The notes: a model not told the origin generated them from the letters alone. 64,000 nt of DNA from Actinoallomurus bryophytorum (GCF_006716425.1 NZ_VFOZ01000001.1:1364001-1428000), one strand, 5' to 3'. Positions 49,242 to 62,501 are shown, counted from the stretch's first letter. Numbers and translations: made by a program.

Positions 49242-50065
49242 CAGTCAGCCTTTCGCTGGAGCAGTTTGATGACGAGCAGGCTGACGATGGCGATCAGCGC
49301 GAGCGCGGTGGCGGCGGCGAACGCGGCGGGCTGCTCGAAGTTCTGGAAGCGTTCCTCGACGTACAGCGTGAGGGTCTGGGTCTGGCCGACCAGGCGCCCC
49401 GACACGACCGCGACCGCGCCGTACTCGCCGAGTGCCCGTGCCAGGCAGAGCACGATGCCGTAGGCCAGGGCCGAGCGGATGCCGGGGATGGTGATGCGCC
49501 GGAAGGTCTGCCACCGGCCCGCGCCCAGCGTCTGGGCGGCCTGTTCCTGCTCTTCGCCCAGCTCCTCCAGAACCGGGACGACGGCGCGTACGACCAGCGG
49601 CAGCGACACGAACACGGTGGCCAGGACCATGCCGGGCGTCGAGAAGATGATCTGAATGCCGTGGTCCTCCAGCCAGCCACCGAACGAGGAGAACTTCCCG
49701 TACACCAGGATCAGCGCCAGGCCGACCACGACCGGGGAGACCGCCAGCGGCAGGTCGATCACCGCGTTGAGGATCCGCTTGCCGGGGAAGTGATGGCGGA
49801 CCAGCAGGACCGCGGTGCCGATCCCGAAGACGGTGTTCAGCGCGACCGCGCACAGCGCGACGATGAACGTCACCTGGAAGGCGTGGAGCGCCTCGTGTGT
49901 CGTGAGCGCGTCGAAGAAGGGGCCGAGCCCGTGCTGGAAGGTCTTCCAGCAGATCAGCGCCACCGGCAGGATCAACAGGAACAGCAGGTAGACCAGCGCC
50001 ACGGCCCGCAACGCGTACCTGCTCACCGATCGTCTCGGCTTTTGGGCACTCGAGCGCTCAGCCAC
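49241..50065 (-). CDS. cysW: Sulfate ABC transporter permease CysW
   Basis: A 274-residue membrane subunit with six helices and the permease EAA motif [21 protein letters not shown] (about 171-191), which contacts the ATPase. GTG start inside the end of cysT (8-bp overlap), so tightly coupled. Pairs with CysT to form the channel. Confidence 0.94.
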   Translation of the reverse strand: MAERSSAQKPRRSVSRYALRAVALVYLLFLLILPVALICWKTFQHGLGPFFDALTTHEALHAFQVTFIVALCAVALNTVFGIGTAVLLVRHHFPGKRILNAVIDLPLAVSPVVVGLALILVYGKFSSFGGWLEDHGIQIIFSTPGMVLATVFVSLPLVVRAVVPVLEELGEEQEQAAQTLGAGRWQTFRRITIPGIRSALAYGIVLCLARALGEYGAVAVVSGRLVGQTQTLTLYVEERFQNFEQPAAFAAATALALIAIVSLLVIKLLQRKAD

Positions 50066-50921
50066 GACGCGACCCCCACCTCTGCACCAGGTCCAGGGCC
50101 ACCAGCAACACGAACGCGACCACCAGCAGGGCGGTCGACACGGCGGCCGCCGAGGCGGTGTTGTCGTTCTCGATCTGCCCGAAGATCTGCACCGCGGCCA
50201 CCTGCGTCTTGAACGGCAGGTTGCCGGAGATCAGCACGGTGGAGCCGAACTCGGCGATCGACCGGGTGAAGGCCAGCGCGGTCCCGGAGATCATCGCGGG
50301 CAGCAGGTTGGGCAGGATGATCCGCCGGAAGATGGTCCAGTTGCCTGCCCCAAGGGACGCGGCCGCCTGCTCCATGTCCCGGTCGAGTTCGAGGAGGACC
50401 GGCTGGACGGTACGCACGACGAACGGCAGCGTCACGAACAGCAGCGCCACCGCGACGCCGACCCTCGTGTACGCCAGGTTGATGCCGAGCGGGCTGTCCG
50501 CTCCGTACAGCTCCAGCAGCACCAGCCCGGCGACGATCGTCGGCAGCGCGAACGGCAGGTCGATGAGGGTGTCCAGCACGGCCTTGCCGGGGAAGGAGTC
50601 GCGTACCAGCACCCAGGCGATCAGCGTGCCCATCACCAGGTTGATCAGGGCCACGATGACCGAGGCGACGATGGTCAGCTTCAACGCCGCCCAGGCGTCC
50701 GGGGTGGTGACCGACTTCCAGAAGAAGCCCGGTCCCTCCCCCGCCGACTTCCAGAGGACGGCGGCCAGCGGGATCAGCACGATCAGGCTGAGGAAGATCA
50801 TCGCCGAGCCGAGGCCCAGCGCCGTCGGCGCGCTGGGCGGCCTGCGCCGCGCGACGGGCCGCACCGGGTCCGGCGGAGTGCCGGACCCGGCGGAGTCCGT
50901 TTCGAGCGTCTCGGAGGTCAA
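50058..50921 (-). CDS. cysT: Sulfate ABC transporter permease CysT
   Basis: A 287-residue membrane subunit. A Pro/Arg-rich cytoplasmic N-terminus (1-32) precedes six helices; EAA motif DMEQAAASLGAGNWTIFRRI. LIDLPFALPTIVAGLVLL and SIAEFGSTVLISGN are typical of CysT. The start is TTG, 4 bp after the sbp stop, with GGAAG-like pairing upstream; no ATG or GTG would give the same N-terminus. Confidence 0.93.
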   Translation of the reverse strand: MTSETLETDSAGSGTPPDPVRPVARRRPPSAPTALGLGSAMIFLSLIVLIPLAAVLWKSAGEGPGFFWKSVTTPDAWAALKLTIVASVIVALINLVMGTLIAWVLVRDSFPGKAVLDTLIDLPFALPTIVAGLVLLELYGADSPLGINLAYTRVGVAVALLFVTLPFVVRTVQPVLLELDRDMEQAAASLGAGNWTIFRRIILPNLLPAMISGTALAFTRSIAEFGSTVLISGNLPFKTQVAAVQIFGQIENDNTASAAAVSTALLVVAFVLLVALDLVQRWGSRRG

Positions 50922-50925
50922 AAGG

Positions 50926-51948
50926 TCACTTCCCGGTCGAGACGCCGAGGCTCTTCTCGATGCCGGTCACGATGCCCTTCTGCGGGTCGAAGAAGTCCGT
51001 GGTGACCTTGTCCCAGCCGCCCAGGTCCTTGATGGTGAACAGGCCGGCCGGCTTGGGGAACTTGTCGGCTCCCGGCACTCCCGCGACCGTCGGCCGGTAG
51101 CCGTTCTTGACCCAGATCGTCTGGCCCGCCTTGCTGTAGAGGAAGTCCACGAACGCCTTGGCCTCGGCCGGGTGGGCGCTGTTCTTCGTCACCGCGATCG
51201 GGTTCTCGATGAGGATCGTGGAGGCCGGGATCGTGTAGTCGACCGGCTGGCCCTTCTGCTGGGCGAAGATCGCCTCGTTCTCGTAGGTGATGACCGCGTC
51301 GCCCTTGCCGCCGACGAAGGTCTGCAGCGCCTTGCGGCCGCTGTCGTCCTGCACCGGGACGTTCTTCAGCAGGCTCTTGAGGTAGGCCACTCCGGCGGGC
51401 TGGTTGGTGCCCTTGCTGGACGCGGCGCCGTAGCCGGCCAGGATGTTCCAGCGCGCCCCGCCCGAGGTGGACGGGTTGGGCGTGATCACCTGGATGCCCG
51501 GCTTGATGAGGTCCGGCCAGTCCTTGAGGTTCTTCGGGTTGCCCTTGCGGGTGGTGATGGTGACCACCGAGTCGGTGATGAACCCGTGCTGGGGGTTGCT
51601 GTTCCAGTCGGAGGCGACGAGCCCGGCCTTCACCAGCCGGGTGACGTCCGTCTCCAGTGAGAAGTCGACGACGTCGGCCTTGAGCCCGGACGCGACCGCC
51701 CGGCTCTGGTCGCCGGAGGCGCCGTAGGACTGGGTGAAGGTGATGTTCTTGCCCGCCGGCGTCTTCTGGAACGCCTTGATGAGGTCCTGGAACGCGGCCT
51801 GAGGGGTGGAGTAGGCCACCAAGGCCAACTGCACCTTCTTACCGCCGCCGCTCCCGGAGTCGTCCGAGGACGAGCCTCCGCAGGCCGCGAGGGACATGCT
51901 GATGCCCAGTGCCGCCACCGCGGCGATGGTTCTTGTGCTGTGACCCAT
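50926..51948 (-). CDS. sbp: Sulfate-binding lipoprotein
   Basis: A 340-residue extracytoplasmic solute-binding protein. Signal peptide with lipobox MSLAACGG (Cys22), Gly/Ser linker, then the sulfate-binding fold: SYGASGDQSRAVASGL, DVVDFSLETDV, NPSTSGGARWNIL, and GDAVITYENEA. These Ser/Gly-rich loops carry the anion ligands in Sbp/SubI. The start at 51948 (GGAGCAAGGA upstream) gives a normal signal; a longer in-frame version does not. First gene of sbp-cysTWA-rrf2. Confidence 0.95.
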   Translation of the reverse strand: MGHSTRTIAAVAALGISMSLAACGGSSSDDSGSGGGKKVQLALVAYSTPQAAFQDLIKAFQKTPAGKNITFTQSYGASGDQSRAVASGLKADVVDFSLETDVTRLVKAGLVASDWNSNPQHGFITDSVVTITTRKGNPKNLKDWPDLIKPGIQVITPNPSTSGGARWNILAGYGAASSKGTNQPAGVAYLKSLLKNVPVQDDSGRKALQTFVGGKGDAVITYENEAIFAQQKGQPVDYTIPASTILIENPIAVTKNSAHPAEAKAFVDFLYSKAGQTIWVKNGYRPTVAGVPGADKFPKPAGLFTIKDLGGWDKVTTDFFDPQKGIVTGIEKSLGVSTGK

Positions 51949-51975
51949 CGTCCTTGCTCCATATTTCCGATCAAT

Positions 51976-51996
51976 TTGGTACGAAAAGTAGACCAA
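51976..51996. promoter_or_regulatory. 21-bp inverted repeat upstream of sbp, possible Rrf2 operator
   Basis: TTGGT (51976-51980) and ACCAA (51992-51996) form the arms, with AC/GT also paired inside (TTGGTAC...GTAGACCAA). It lies 28-48 bp before the sbp ATG, where a repressor would block transcription. Confidence 0.4.
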
Positions 51997-52089
51997 CGGG
52001 CGATGCCCTTAGTCAACTGAATCGATCGGGAATGTCTGCCACGATTGGGTAACACCACCGGACATGGGACTTCGCCGGTCCCCGCGGGG

Positions 52090-54495
52090 TCAGTCGTTGG
52101 TCGGGCGAGCGCCCGTCGTGTCGCCGATCGGCGGGATGGTCGGGGGTGGGAACGTCGGCGGACCCTTGGTCGGCGGGCCGCCGGGAGGCGGGTTGCCGGG
52201 CGGGCCGGGACGGTTCGGACGGCCCTTGCTCACGTAGATGGTCACCGTCGTCCCGGGCTCGACGCGGGAACCCCCGCCCGGACTCGTACGGGCCACCGTG
52301 CCCCGCGGGTAGGTGTCGGAGGACACGCTCCCGCCGGTGTTCACGCCGAAGCCCGCCGCGGCCAGCCGTGACCTCGCCGCCGACGCGCTGAGGCCGACGA
52401 CGTTCGGCACCTGTACGCGGTCCTCGCCCGAGCCCTCGCGGTAGTACTCACTCGGCGGACTGTGGAAGCCGTGTGCGGGGACGCCACGTAGCGCGCCCAG
52501 CATGGTCTCGCGCCAGATCGGTGCCGGGACGTCCGACCCGAACACCTCGCCGTAGCAGCGGCCGGCCAGGCAGACGTTGCGCAGGGGGTGGGCGTAGCCG
52601 CCGCGCGGGTCGCCGACCCAGACGGCGCTCGCCAAGTCGGGCGTGTACCCGGCGAACCAGGCCGAGGAGTAGTCATCGACCGTGCCGGTCTTGCCCGCCG
52701 CCGGGCGGCCGATGCCCATGCCGGCCGCGGTGCCCTGGGTGAGCACGCCGCGCAGTACGTGGTTGACGCCGTCCGCGACGCCCTTGCGGATGGCCTGGTG
52801 GCACTTGGCGTCCGGGACCTTCATCTGATGGCCGGCGGAGTCGGTGATCTTGGTGAGGACCACCGGGTCGCAGTACTTGCCGCGGGCGGCGAAGGCCGCG
52901 TACGCCGCCGCGAGGCGTACCGGCGAGATCGTGTTGGGGCCGAGGGTGAAGGAGGCGACCTGCTCCAGCGGCTTGCCGTCGGCGCGGCGCATGCCGAGCT
53001 TCTCGGCCATCTTCACCGTGTCGCAGAGCCCGACCTGCTTCTCCAGGTTGAGGAAGAAGGTGTTGACGGAGTTCCACGTGCCCGTGACCAGGCTGAACGT
53101 CCGCCCGCCCTCTCCGTCGGCGGCGTTGCTCAGTGAGGTCGTCGACCCCGCGTACTTGCCGTCGCAGGCGTGCAGACCGGTGGGTGCGAGGTGGTCGGGT
53201 GCGTACAGCCGGTGGCCGAAGGCCATGTCCTGGTCCAGCGCGGCGGCAAGAGTGAAGATCTTGAACGTCGAGCCGGCCTGCATGCCGAGGCTGGTGCCGT
53301 GGTCGCCGTCGGCGGCGAAGTTGACCCAGGTCTTGCCGATCTTCTCCGACGGGCCGAGGGCACGGTCGACGGCCATCGCCTTGACGTTGCCCGTCCCCGG
53401 CTGGACGAGGACCTCGGCGGACGCCTTGTGGCTGGAGTTCTTCTGCGGCACGTAGTGGTCGACCGCCTGCTGCGCGGCCTTCTGCATCTTCGGGTCGACC
53501 GTCGTACGGATGGTCAGGCCACCGCTCTGTAGGAGCAGTTTCCGCGCGCTGTCGGTCGGGCCGAAGATCGGGTTGGTGAGGATCTCGCGCTGCACGTAGT
53601 CGCAGAAGAACGGGGCCTTGCTCTCGACGCAGCCGTTCGGCGTCGACTTGACGTGCAGGTCCAGCGGCGTGTGCTCGGCGTCCTCCGCGTCGGAGGCGTT
53701 CGCCCAGTGGATCTGGGCCATCCGCGCCAGCACGGTGTTGCGGCGGTCGGTGGCCGTCTTGGGGTTCACGGTCGGGTCGTAGGCGTACGGATAGCGGACG
53801 ATGCCGGCCAGCAGCGCCGCCTCCGGCAGGGTGAGCGTCGCCGCCGACTTGTCGAAGTAGTGCCGGGCCGCGGCCTCGACCCCGTACGCGCCGTCGCCGA
53901 AGTAGGCGATGTTGAGGTAGCGCTCCAGGATCTGGTCCTTGGTGTAGCGCTTCTCCATCGCGACCGCGAGGCGCAGCTCCTTCAGCTTGCGAGCGGGCGT
54001 GGTGGCGCGGGCCAGGTCACGCTGCTCGTCATTGCTCGCGGTCTCGACCAGGAGGTTCTTGACGTACTGCTGGGTGATGCCCGAGCCGCCCTGCGTCACC
54101 TGACCGGCCACGAGGTTGCTGGCCAGGGCGCGGAAGGTGGCCTTGAGGTCAAGGCCGCCGTGCTCGTAGAAGCGGTTGTCCTCGATCGCGAGGATCGCCT
54201 TGCGCATGACCGGGGCGACCTTGTTCAGCGGGACGTCCACGCGGTTCTCGTAGTAGAAGGTCGCGATCTTCGACCCGTCCGCGGCGAGGATGACCGAGCG
54301 CTGGGCCACCGGGGGTGTGCTGATGTCGGCGGGGACGGCCTGAAACCAGTTGGCACCGTCCCGGGCACTCACCCCGAGCATCCCGATTGTGGAAAACGCG
54401 ATAAGGGCCGCCAGCACACCGGCGACCACCCCCGTACCTGCGAGGCGCCAGAGGATTCGGAGGACTCGATGTTGCGGGGCCACCCCAGACGACAC
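52090..54495 (-). CDS. Class A penicillin-binding protein with PASTA domain
   Basis: An 801-residue bifunctional peptidoglycan synthase. Transmembrane helix (about 18-40); GT51 glycosyltransferase (about 70-245) with catalytic Glu105 in EDNRFYEHGG and GGSGITQQYVKN; transpeptidase (about 330-670) with Ser409 (GSTFK), SVN (476-478) and KTG (602-604). One PASTA domain (about 695-757) and a Pro/Gly-rich tail follow. Eight cysteines (289, 298, 444, 491, 542, 565, 642, 647) are all outside the membrane and all shared with the paralogue at 54789. GTG start, weak ribosome site. Builds cell wall at the outer face of the membrane. Confidence 0.95.
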   Translation of the reverse strand: MSSGVAPQHRVLRILWRLAGTGVVAGVLAALIAFSTIGMLGVSARDGANWFQAVPADISTPPVAQRSVILAADGSKIATFYYENRVDVPLNKVAPVMRKAILAIEDNRFYEHGGLDLKATFRALASNLVAGQVTQGGSGITQQYVKNLLVETASNDEQRDLARATTPARKLKELRLAVAMEKRYTKDQILERYLNIAYFGDGAYGVEAAARHYFDKSAATLTLPEAALLAGIVRYPYAYDPTVNPKTATDRRNTVLARMAQIHWANASDAEDAEHTPLDLHVKSTPNGCVESKAPFFCDYVQREILTNPIFGPTDSARKLLLQSGGLTIRTTVDPKMQKAAQQAVDHYVPQKNSSHKASAEVLVQPGTGNVKAMAVDRALGPSEKIGKTWVNFAADGDHGTSLGMQAGSTFKIFTLAAALDQDMAFGHRLYAPDHLAPTGLHACDGKYAGSTTSLSNAADGEGGRTFSLVTGTWNSVNTFFLNLEKQVGLCDTVKMAEKLGMRRADGKPLEQVASFTLGPNTISPVRLAAAYAAFAARGKYCDPVVLTKITDSAGHQMKVPDAKCHQAIRKGVADGVNHVLRGVLTQGTAAGMGIGRPAAGKTGTVDDYSSAWFAGYTPDLASAVWVGDPRGGYAHPLRNVCLAGRCYGEVFGSDVPAPIWRETMLGALRGVPAHGFHSPPSEYYREGSGEDRVQVPNVVGLSASAARSRLAAAGFGVNTGGSVSSDTYPRGTVARTSPGGGSRVEPGTTVTIYVSKGRPNRPGPPGNPPPGGPPTKGPPTFPPPTIPPIGDTTGARPTND

Positions 54496-54709
54496 GCGCT
54501 CAGGGTACGTCCTCCAGTGCCTGCTTTGATCTCACCCGCCTAACAAAACAGATACTTATCCCGCTAGACGGCTCCATAAGTTACAAAGTGCACATTTTTC
54601 TGGCGACCGATGCGCGCCCGCCGCGACCGGGCCGCCCCCTTCCGACCTCGCCGAGCACCGCGACGGCCCGAACGGACCGGGCCGCCCAGCCGTAACACGA
54701 GCCCCACCT

Positions 54710-54723
54710 GTCCACATGTGGAC
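54710..54723. promoter_or_regulatory. 14-bp perfect palindrome in the region upstream of the PASTA PBP gene
   Basis: GTCCACATGTGGAC, 215 bp before the start of the PBP gene at 54495, in a 293-bp intergenic stretch. A possible dimeric-regulator site; nothing else supports it. Confidence 0.3.
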
Positions 54724-54788
54724 GCAACGCTCCAGATACCCCTCCAGGAGTAATCCCACAACGGCCGTCCGCACCACTACGGCTGCTC

Positions 54789-56981
54789 CTACGGCGGGAA
54801 CAGCCAGTCGAACTCCGGTCCCAGGCCGTCGTCATCGCGATCGGTCTTGCCGTCGCCCTTCTCGGCGTCGTGCTTTTTGTCCTTGTCCTTGTCCTTGTCT
54901 TTGTCCTTGTCGTCCTCCTCCTCACCGCTCCCCTTACGGAAGAAGCCCCCACCGGGCGCGGTGAACCCGTGCTCCGGCACGCCCTGCAACGCCTCCGTCA
55001 TCGTGTCGCGCCAGATCGGCGCGGGGACGTCCGCGCCGTACACCTGCCCGAAACACCCCTCGCCGAGGCACACGTCGCGCAGCGGGTGCTTGTAGCCCCC
55101 GCGCGGGTCGCCGACCCAGACGGCACTGGCCATGTCCGGGGTGTAGCCCGCGAACCAGGCCGAGGAGAAGTTGTCCACCGTGCCCGTCTTGCCCGCCGCC
55201 GGGCGGCCGATCTCGTTTCCCTTGGCGGTGCCCTTGGTCAGTACGCCGCCGAGAACGTGGTTGACGGCGTCGGCGACATCGGTGTCGATGGCCTGGTGGC
55301 ATCCGGCACTCGGCACCTTGACCGGCCCACGTGGGGAGCCGATGCCCGTGATCGCGATCGGCGAGCAGTACTTGCCGCGGGCACCGAACGCCGCGTACGC
55401 CGCCGCCAAGCGCACCGGTGAGACCGTGTTGAAGCCGAGGGTGAAGGACGGGTACTGCTGGAGCTTTCCGCCGGTGGCCTTCCGCATGCCGAGCCGGGTG
55501 GCCATCTTGTACGTCTCGCAGAGGCCGACCTTGCGCTCGAGCTCGAGGAAGAACGTGTTCACCGAATGCCAGGTACCCGTCATGAGGCTGAAGTCCTTGC
55601 CCCCCTCGCCGTCGCCCGCGTTGCCGAGCGCGGTCGTGTCGCCGACGCGGTGACCGGCGCAGTCGCGGAAGCCGGTGGGGAGGAACTCCTTGGGCGCGAA
55701 GAGCTTCTGCCCGAACGGCATGTCCTGGCGCAGGGCCTCGGCCAGCGTGAACACCTTGAACGTCGAGCCCGCCTGCATCCCGAGGCTGGAGCCGTGGTCG
55801 GAGTCCGCGGCGAGGTTGACCCACATCATGCCGCGCTTGCTGCTGTCGCCCAGCTTCCGGTCGATGCCCATCGCGGTGATCTCGCCCGTTCCCGGCCGGA
55901 TGAGGACCTCCGCCGCCGCCTTGCCCGAGCTGTTCTTCGGCGGGACGTGGCGGTCCACGGCGTGCTGCGCCGCCTTCTGCATCTTGGGCTCGAGCGTGGT
56001 GTGGATCTGCAGCCCACCGCGTTGCAGCAGCGCGCGGCGCTGCCGGAGGGTCTTGCCGAACACCGGGTTGCCCAGAATGTCGCGCTGCACGTAGTCGCAG
56101 AAGAAAGGCGCGGAGCTGTTCACGCAGCCGTTCGGCGTCTTGGTGATCCGCAGGTGGACCGGCTGGGAGCGGGCCGCCGCCGACTCCGGTGGCGTGATCA
56201 CCTTGAGCTCGAGCATGCGGTTCAGCACGAGGTCACGGCGCTCACGTCCGCGTTTGGGGTGCAGGTGCGGGTTGTAGGTCTGCGGCGAGCGTACGATCCC
56301 GGCCAGCGTCGCGGCCTGCGCGAGCGTGAGTGCCGCGGCGTGCACGCCGAAGTAGTGCCGTGCGGCGGCCTCGATGCCGTACGCGCCGTCGCCGAAGTAG
56401 GCGATGTTGAGATAACGCTCCAGGATCTGGTCCTTGGTGAGCTTCTTCTCCAGGCCCACGGCGTAGCGCAGTTCGCGCAGCTTACGGCCGGCGGTCGGTT
56501 CGAGCGCGCTGCGGCGTTCCGCGGGGGAGTCGGCCATCTCGGCGAGGGCGTTCTTGACGTACTGCTGGCTGAGCGTCGACCCGCCCTGGATGACGCCGCC
56601 GGCCCGCACGTTGGCGATCACGGCCCGGATGGTGCCTTTGACGTCGAGCGCGCCGTGCTCGTAGAAGCGGCTGTCCTCGATCGCCACGATCGCCCGCCGC
56701 ATGATCGGCGCGACCTGGCCGATGGACACCTCGACGCGGTTCTCGTAGTAGAACGTGGCGAGCTTGGTGCCGTCGGCGGCGAGGATCACCGAGCCCTGGG
56801 GCAGCGCGGGCGTGATCAGGTCGGCGGGCAGCGACTGGAACCCGCGGTTGGCCGCACGGACGCTCAACCCGCCCATGAGGGCGTACGGGAGCACGAGAAA
56901 CGCCGTCAGGAGGCCCGCGATGAAAGCGACGGTCGCCAGATCACGCAGCCTGACGAGCGTATCTCCCGTTTTCACCCCCAC
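54789..56981 (-). CDS. Class A penicillin-binding protein, tandem paralogue with charged tail
   Basis: A 730-residue bifunctional peptidoglycan synthase closely related to the neighbour at 52090. Transmembrane helix (about 14-36); GT51 Glu102 in EDSRFYEHG; transpeptidase Ser406 (GSTFK), SVN (473-475), KTG (598-600). Eight cysteines (286, 295, 441, 488, 539, 561, 638, 643) match those of the paralogue one for one. No PASTA domain; the C-terminus is an Asp/Lys repeat (DKDKDKDKDKDKKH, about 691-704) and an acidic end DWLFPP. The GTG start is uncertain by two codons (GTGGGGGTG). 84 bp after mazG on the same strand. Confidence 0.94.
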   Translation of the reverse strand: MGVKTGDTLVRLRDLATVAFIAGLLTAFLVLPYALMGGLSVRAANRGFQSLPADLITPALPQGSVILAADGTKLATFYYENRVEVSIGQVAPIMRRAIVAIEDSRFYEHGALDVKGTIRAVIANVRAGGVIQGGSTLSQQYVKNALAEMADSPAERRSALEPTAGRKLRELRYAVGLEKKLTKDQILERYLNIAYFGDGAYGIEAAARHYFGVHAAALTLAQAATLAGIVRSPQTYNPHLHPKRGRERRDLVLNRMLELKVITPPESAAARSQPVHLRITKTPNGCVNSSAPFFCDYVQRDILGNPVFGKTLRQRRALLQRGGLQIHTTLEPKMQKAAQHAVDRHVPPKNSSGKAAAEVLIRPGTGEITAMGIDRKLGDSSKRGMMWVNLAADSDHGSSLGMQAGSTFKVFTLAEALRQDMPFGQKLFAPKEFLPTGFRDCAGHRVGDTTALGNAGDGEGGKDFSLMTGTWHSVNTFFLELERKVGLCETYKMATRLGMRKATGGKLQQYPSFTLGFNTVSPVRLAAAYAAFGARGKYCSPIAITGIGSPRGPVKVPSAGCHQAIDTDVADAVNHVLGGVLTKGTAKGNEIGRPAAGKTGTVDNFSSAWFAGYTPDMASAVWVGDPRGGYKHPLRDVCLGEGCFGQVYGADVPAPIWRDTMTEALQGVPEHGFTAPGGGFFRKGSGEEEDDKDKDKDKDKDKKHDAEKGDGKTDRDDDGLGPEFDWLFPP

Positions 56982-57065
56982 AATCCGCGGTCATCCCCAC
57001 ACGGGTGGTAACCGGAAACCTTGGACGGCGTTTCGTCGGTTATGGGCGCTCTCACGGCTTGATGG

Positions 57066-58001
57066 CTATTCGCCGGCCGTGTCCTCCCAGGCGCGTACGC
57101 GGTCGTGAAAGCGTCTGGCGGCGGCGCGCAGGTCGGCCTCGGGATCGCGGCCCTCGTCACGCAGCCGGGCGACCAGGGCGAAGAGTTCGGCGCCCACGCC
57201 CTCATCGGCGAACAGGCCCTCGGGGGCGCCCGCCTTGGCGGCACGCCGCTGCAGCTTGGCGGCCAGGGAGAGGGCCGGCTGTCCCATCGGCACCCCGTGG
57301 AAGATCGACGCGTCGTCGCCGCGCTCGGCCGACTTGATCTTGTCCCAGTTGGCGTTGACCTCGTCCGCGTCGGCCACCGTGACCTCGCCGAACACGTGGG
57401 GGTGCCGGCGTAGGAGCTTGTCCACGATGCCCTCGGCCACGTCGTCGAAGGTGAAGTCCTCGGCCACCTCGGCGTGGAAGACGACCTGCATCAGGACGTC
57501 ACCGAGCTCCTCGCGCAGGGCCTCGAGGTCTCCGTTCTCGATCGTGTCGATGACCTCGTAGGCCTCTTCGAGCAGGTACGGGCCGAGCGAGGCGTGCGTC
57601 TGCTCGCGGTCCCAGGGGCATTCGCGGCGCAGGATCTCCATCACCGTGACGAGGTCGAGCATGCGCGCGCCCGGCAGGTCGTAGGCCCCGTGCTGGACCT
57701 CGACCTCCACCGGATCCTCCATGCCGACCAGGACCGCGCCGACCTCACGCATCAGGGTCTCGTCGCCGTCCTCGGCGGCGATCCAGACCACGCCGCCGCT
57801 CACCGCGGCGTGTACGAGCGCACGTGCGTCGGGTGCCGCCACCGACACCTCGATCCCGGCCGCGCGGACGTACGGCAGCTGCGGATGGTCCTCCGACCCG
57901 GTCAGGACGCGGCCGGCGGACCGGAGCGTGTCCCACGCGGGCCAGGTGAGCTGCCCCGGCGCGACGCGCGGCGAGGAGGCGAGGAAGATCAGACCTGGCA
58001 C
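57066..58001 (-). CDS. mazG: Nucleoside triphosphate pyrophosphohydrolase MazG
   Basis: A 311-residue protein: N-terminal domain (about 1-110) found in actinobacterial MazG, then the MazG fold (about 115-220) with CPWDREQTHASLGPYLLEEAYE and EELGDVLMQVVFHAE, whose Glu/Asp residues bind magnesium. It removes non-canonical or excess NTPs. GTG start; it overlaps the upstream SurA-like gene by 13 bp. The order mfd, lipoprotein, mazG resembles M. tuberculosis Rv1020-Rv1022. Confidence 0.93.
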   Translation of the reverse strand: MPGLIFLASSPRVAPGQLTWPAWDTLRSAGRVLTGSEDHPQLPYVRAAGIEVSVAAPDARALVHAAVSGGVVWIAAEDGDETLMREVGAVLVGMEDPVEVEVQHGAYDLPGARMLDLVTVMEILRRECPWDREQTHASLGPYLLEEAYEVIDTIENGDLEALREELGDVLMQVVFHAEVAEDFTFDDVAEGIVDKLLRRHPHVFGEVTVADADEVNANWDKIKSAERGDDASIFHGVPMGQPALSLAAKLQRRAAKAGAPEGLFADEGVGAELFALVARLRDEGRDPEADLRAAARRFHDRVRAWEDTAGE

Positions 58002-58714
58002 TTGACCTCACCGGCGGTGTGGTCGGGCGTGCCGCTGTCCGGCGTCGACAGGCGCGGGCAGATCGAGCCGAAACGCATGTCCTTGTCGAAACTGCCGTAG
58101 CGCGGGTTCACCGAGATCCTGAGCTTGCGCTGGACGCCGACGAGATCGCCCACCATCCGCTGCTCGGCCATTTGCTCCGCCTGCTGGTCGGCGGTGCCGC
58201 CGCCATAGCGCGCCAGCAGTGCCTGCTGGATCATGACGGTGCGTGCGAAGTCATCGCTGTAGCTCGTCGGCAGGCCCTGGGCCACCATGGAGGTGTTGAG
58301 CCCCGCCGGCCCACCGGCCTTCGCCAGGAAGGCGTCCACCTGGCCGGGGTTCGGGATGAGGCCCTTCTCGCGGCCCACCTCGTCCCACGACCGGATGGCG
58401 ATCATCAGGAAGAGCGCGCTGCGCTGGGGCGAGGACGGGTCGAACGGCTTGACCTCGTTCGGGTCCGAAGGCGAAGCCGGCTGACCCTCGGCCGCGGCTC
58501 GCGCGTCGGCCTGGGCCTTCTGCACGAGCTGCTGCGCCTCCGGGTACTTCGGGAGCTCCTTCGACCACTGCGTCACGGCGGAGTCGAGCTTCGCGTCGGT
58601 GATGCGGTCATGGCCGACGATGGCGGCGGCGCCGGGCTTGAGGGGGCCGCAGGCGGCCAGGGCGGTACCGGCGGCCAGTACACAGACGGCGGCCTTCAGC
58701 GACTTACGGAACAC
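57989..58714 (-). CDS. SurA N-terminal-like lipoprotein
   Basis: A 241-residue exported protein. Signal peptide with lipobox ALAACGP (Cys22), then a SurA_N-like helical domain (AAIVGHDRITDAKLDSAVTQW; later EQRMVGDLVGVQRKLRISVNPRYGSFD). No parvulin isomerase domain is present, so it is a chaperone-type relative. The Asp/Pro-rich middle is variable. AAGGA lies before the GTG. Between mfd (22 bp) and mazG (13-bp overlap), a conserved operon position in actinobacteria. Confidence 0.88.
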   Translation of the reverse strand: MFRKSLKAAVCVLAAGTALAACGPLKPGAAAIVGHDRITDAKLDSAVTQWSKELPKYPEAQQLVQKAQADARAAAEGQPASPSDPNEVKPFDPSSPQRSALFLMIAIRSWDEVGREKGLIPNPGQVDAFLAKAGGPAGLNTSMVAQGLPTSYSDDFARTVMIQQALLARYGGGTADQQAEQMAEQRMVGDLVGVQRKLRISVNPRYGSFDKDMRFGSICPRLSTPDSGTPDHTAGEVKCQV

Positions 58715-58736
58715 GAGTGTCCTTCTCGTTCATGGC

Positions 58737-62318
<3,582 letters not shown>

Positions 62319-62501
62319 GAGCCCATCAAAGGTGAGGCAGCGCGAAACCCCCGAGAGCCGTGGCACCCCGGGGTTCCCAGCTTACGCGCACGTCGTTACC
62401 ACAACGCGCGGCTCCCGGGCGAACGGGTAAGACGAAACGCACCACACGGACAAAGCCGATTGCGAACACGATCCATAGGCGGGCGACTACTCTCCGGAGT
62501 T

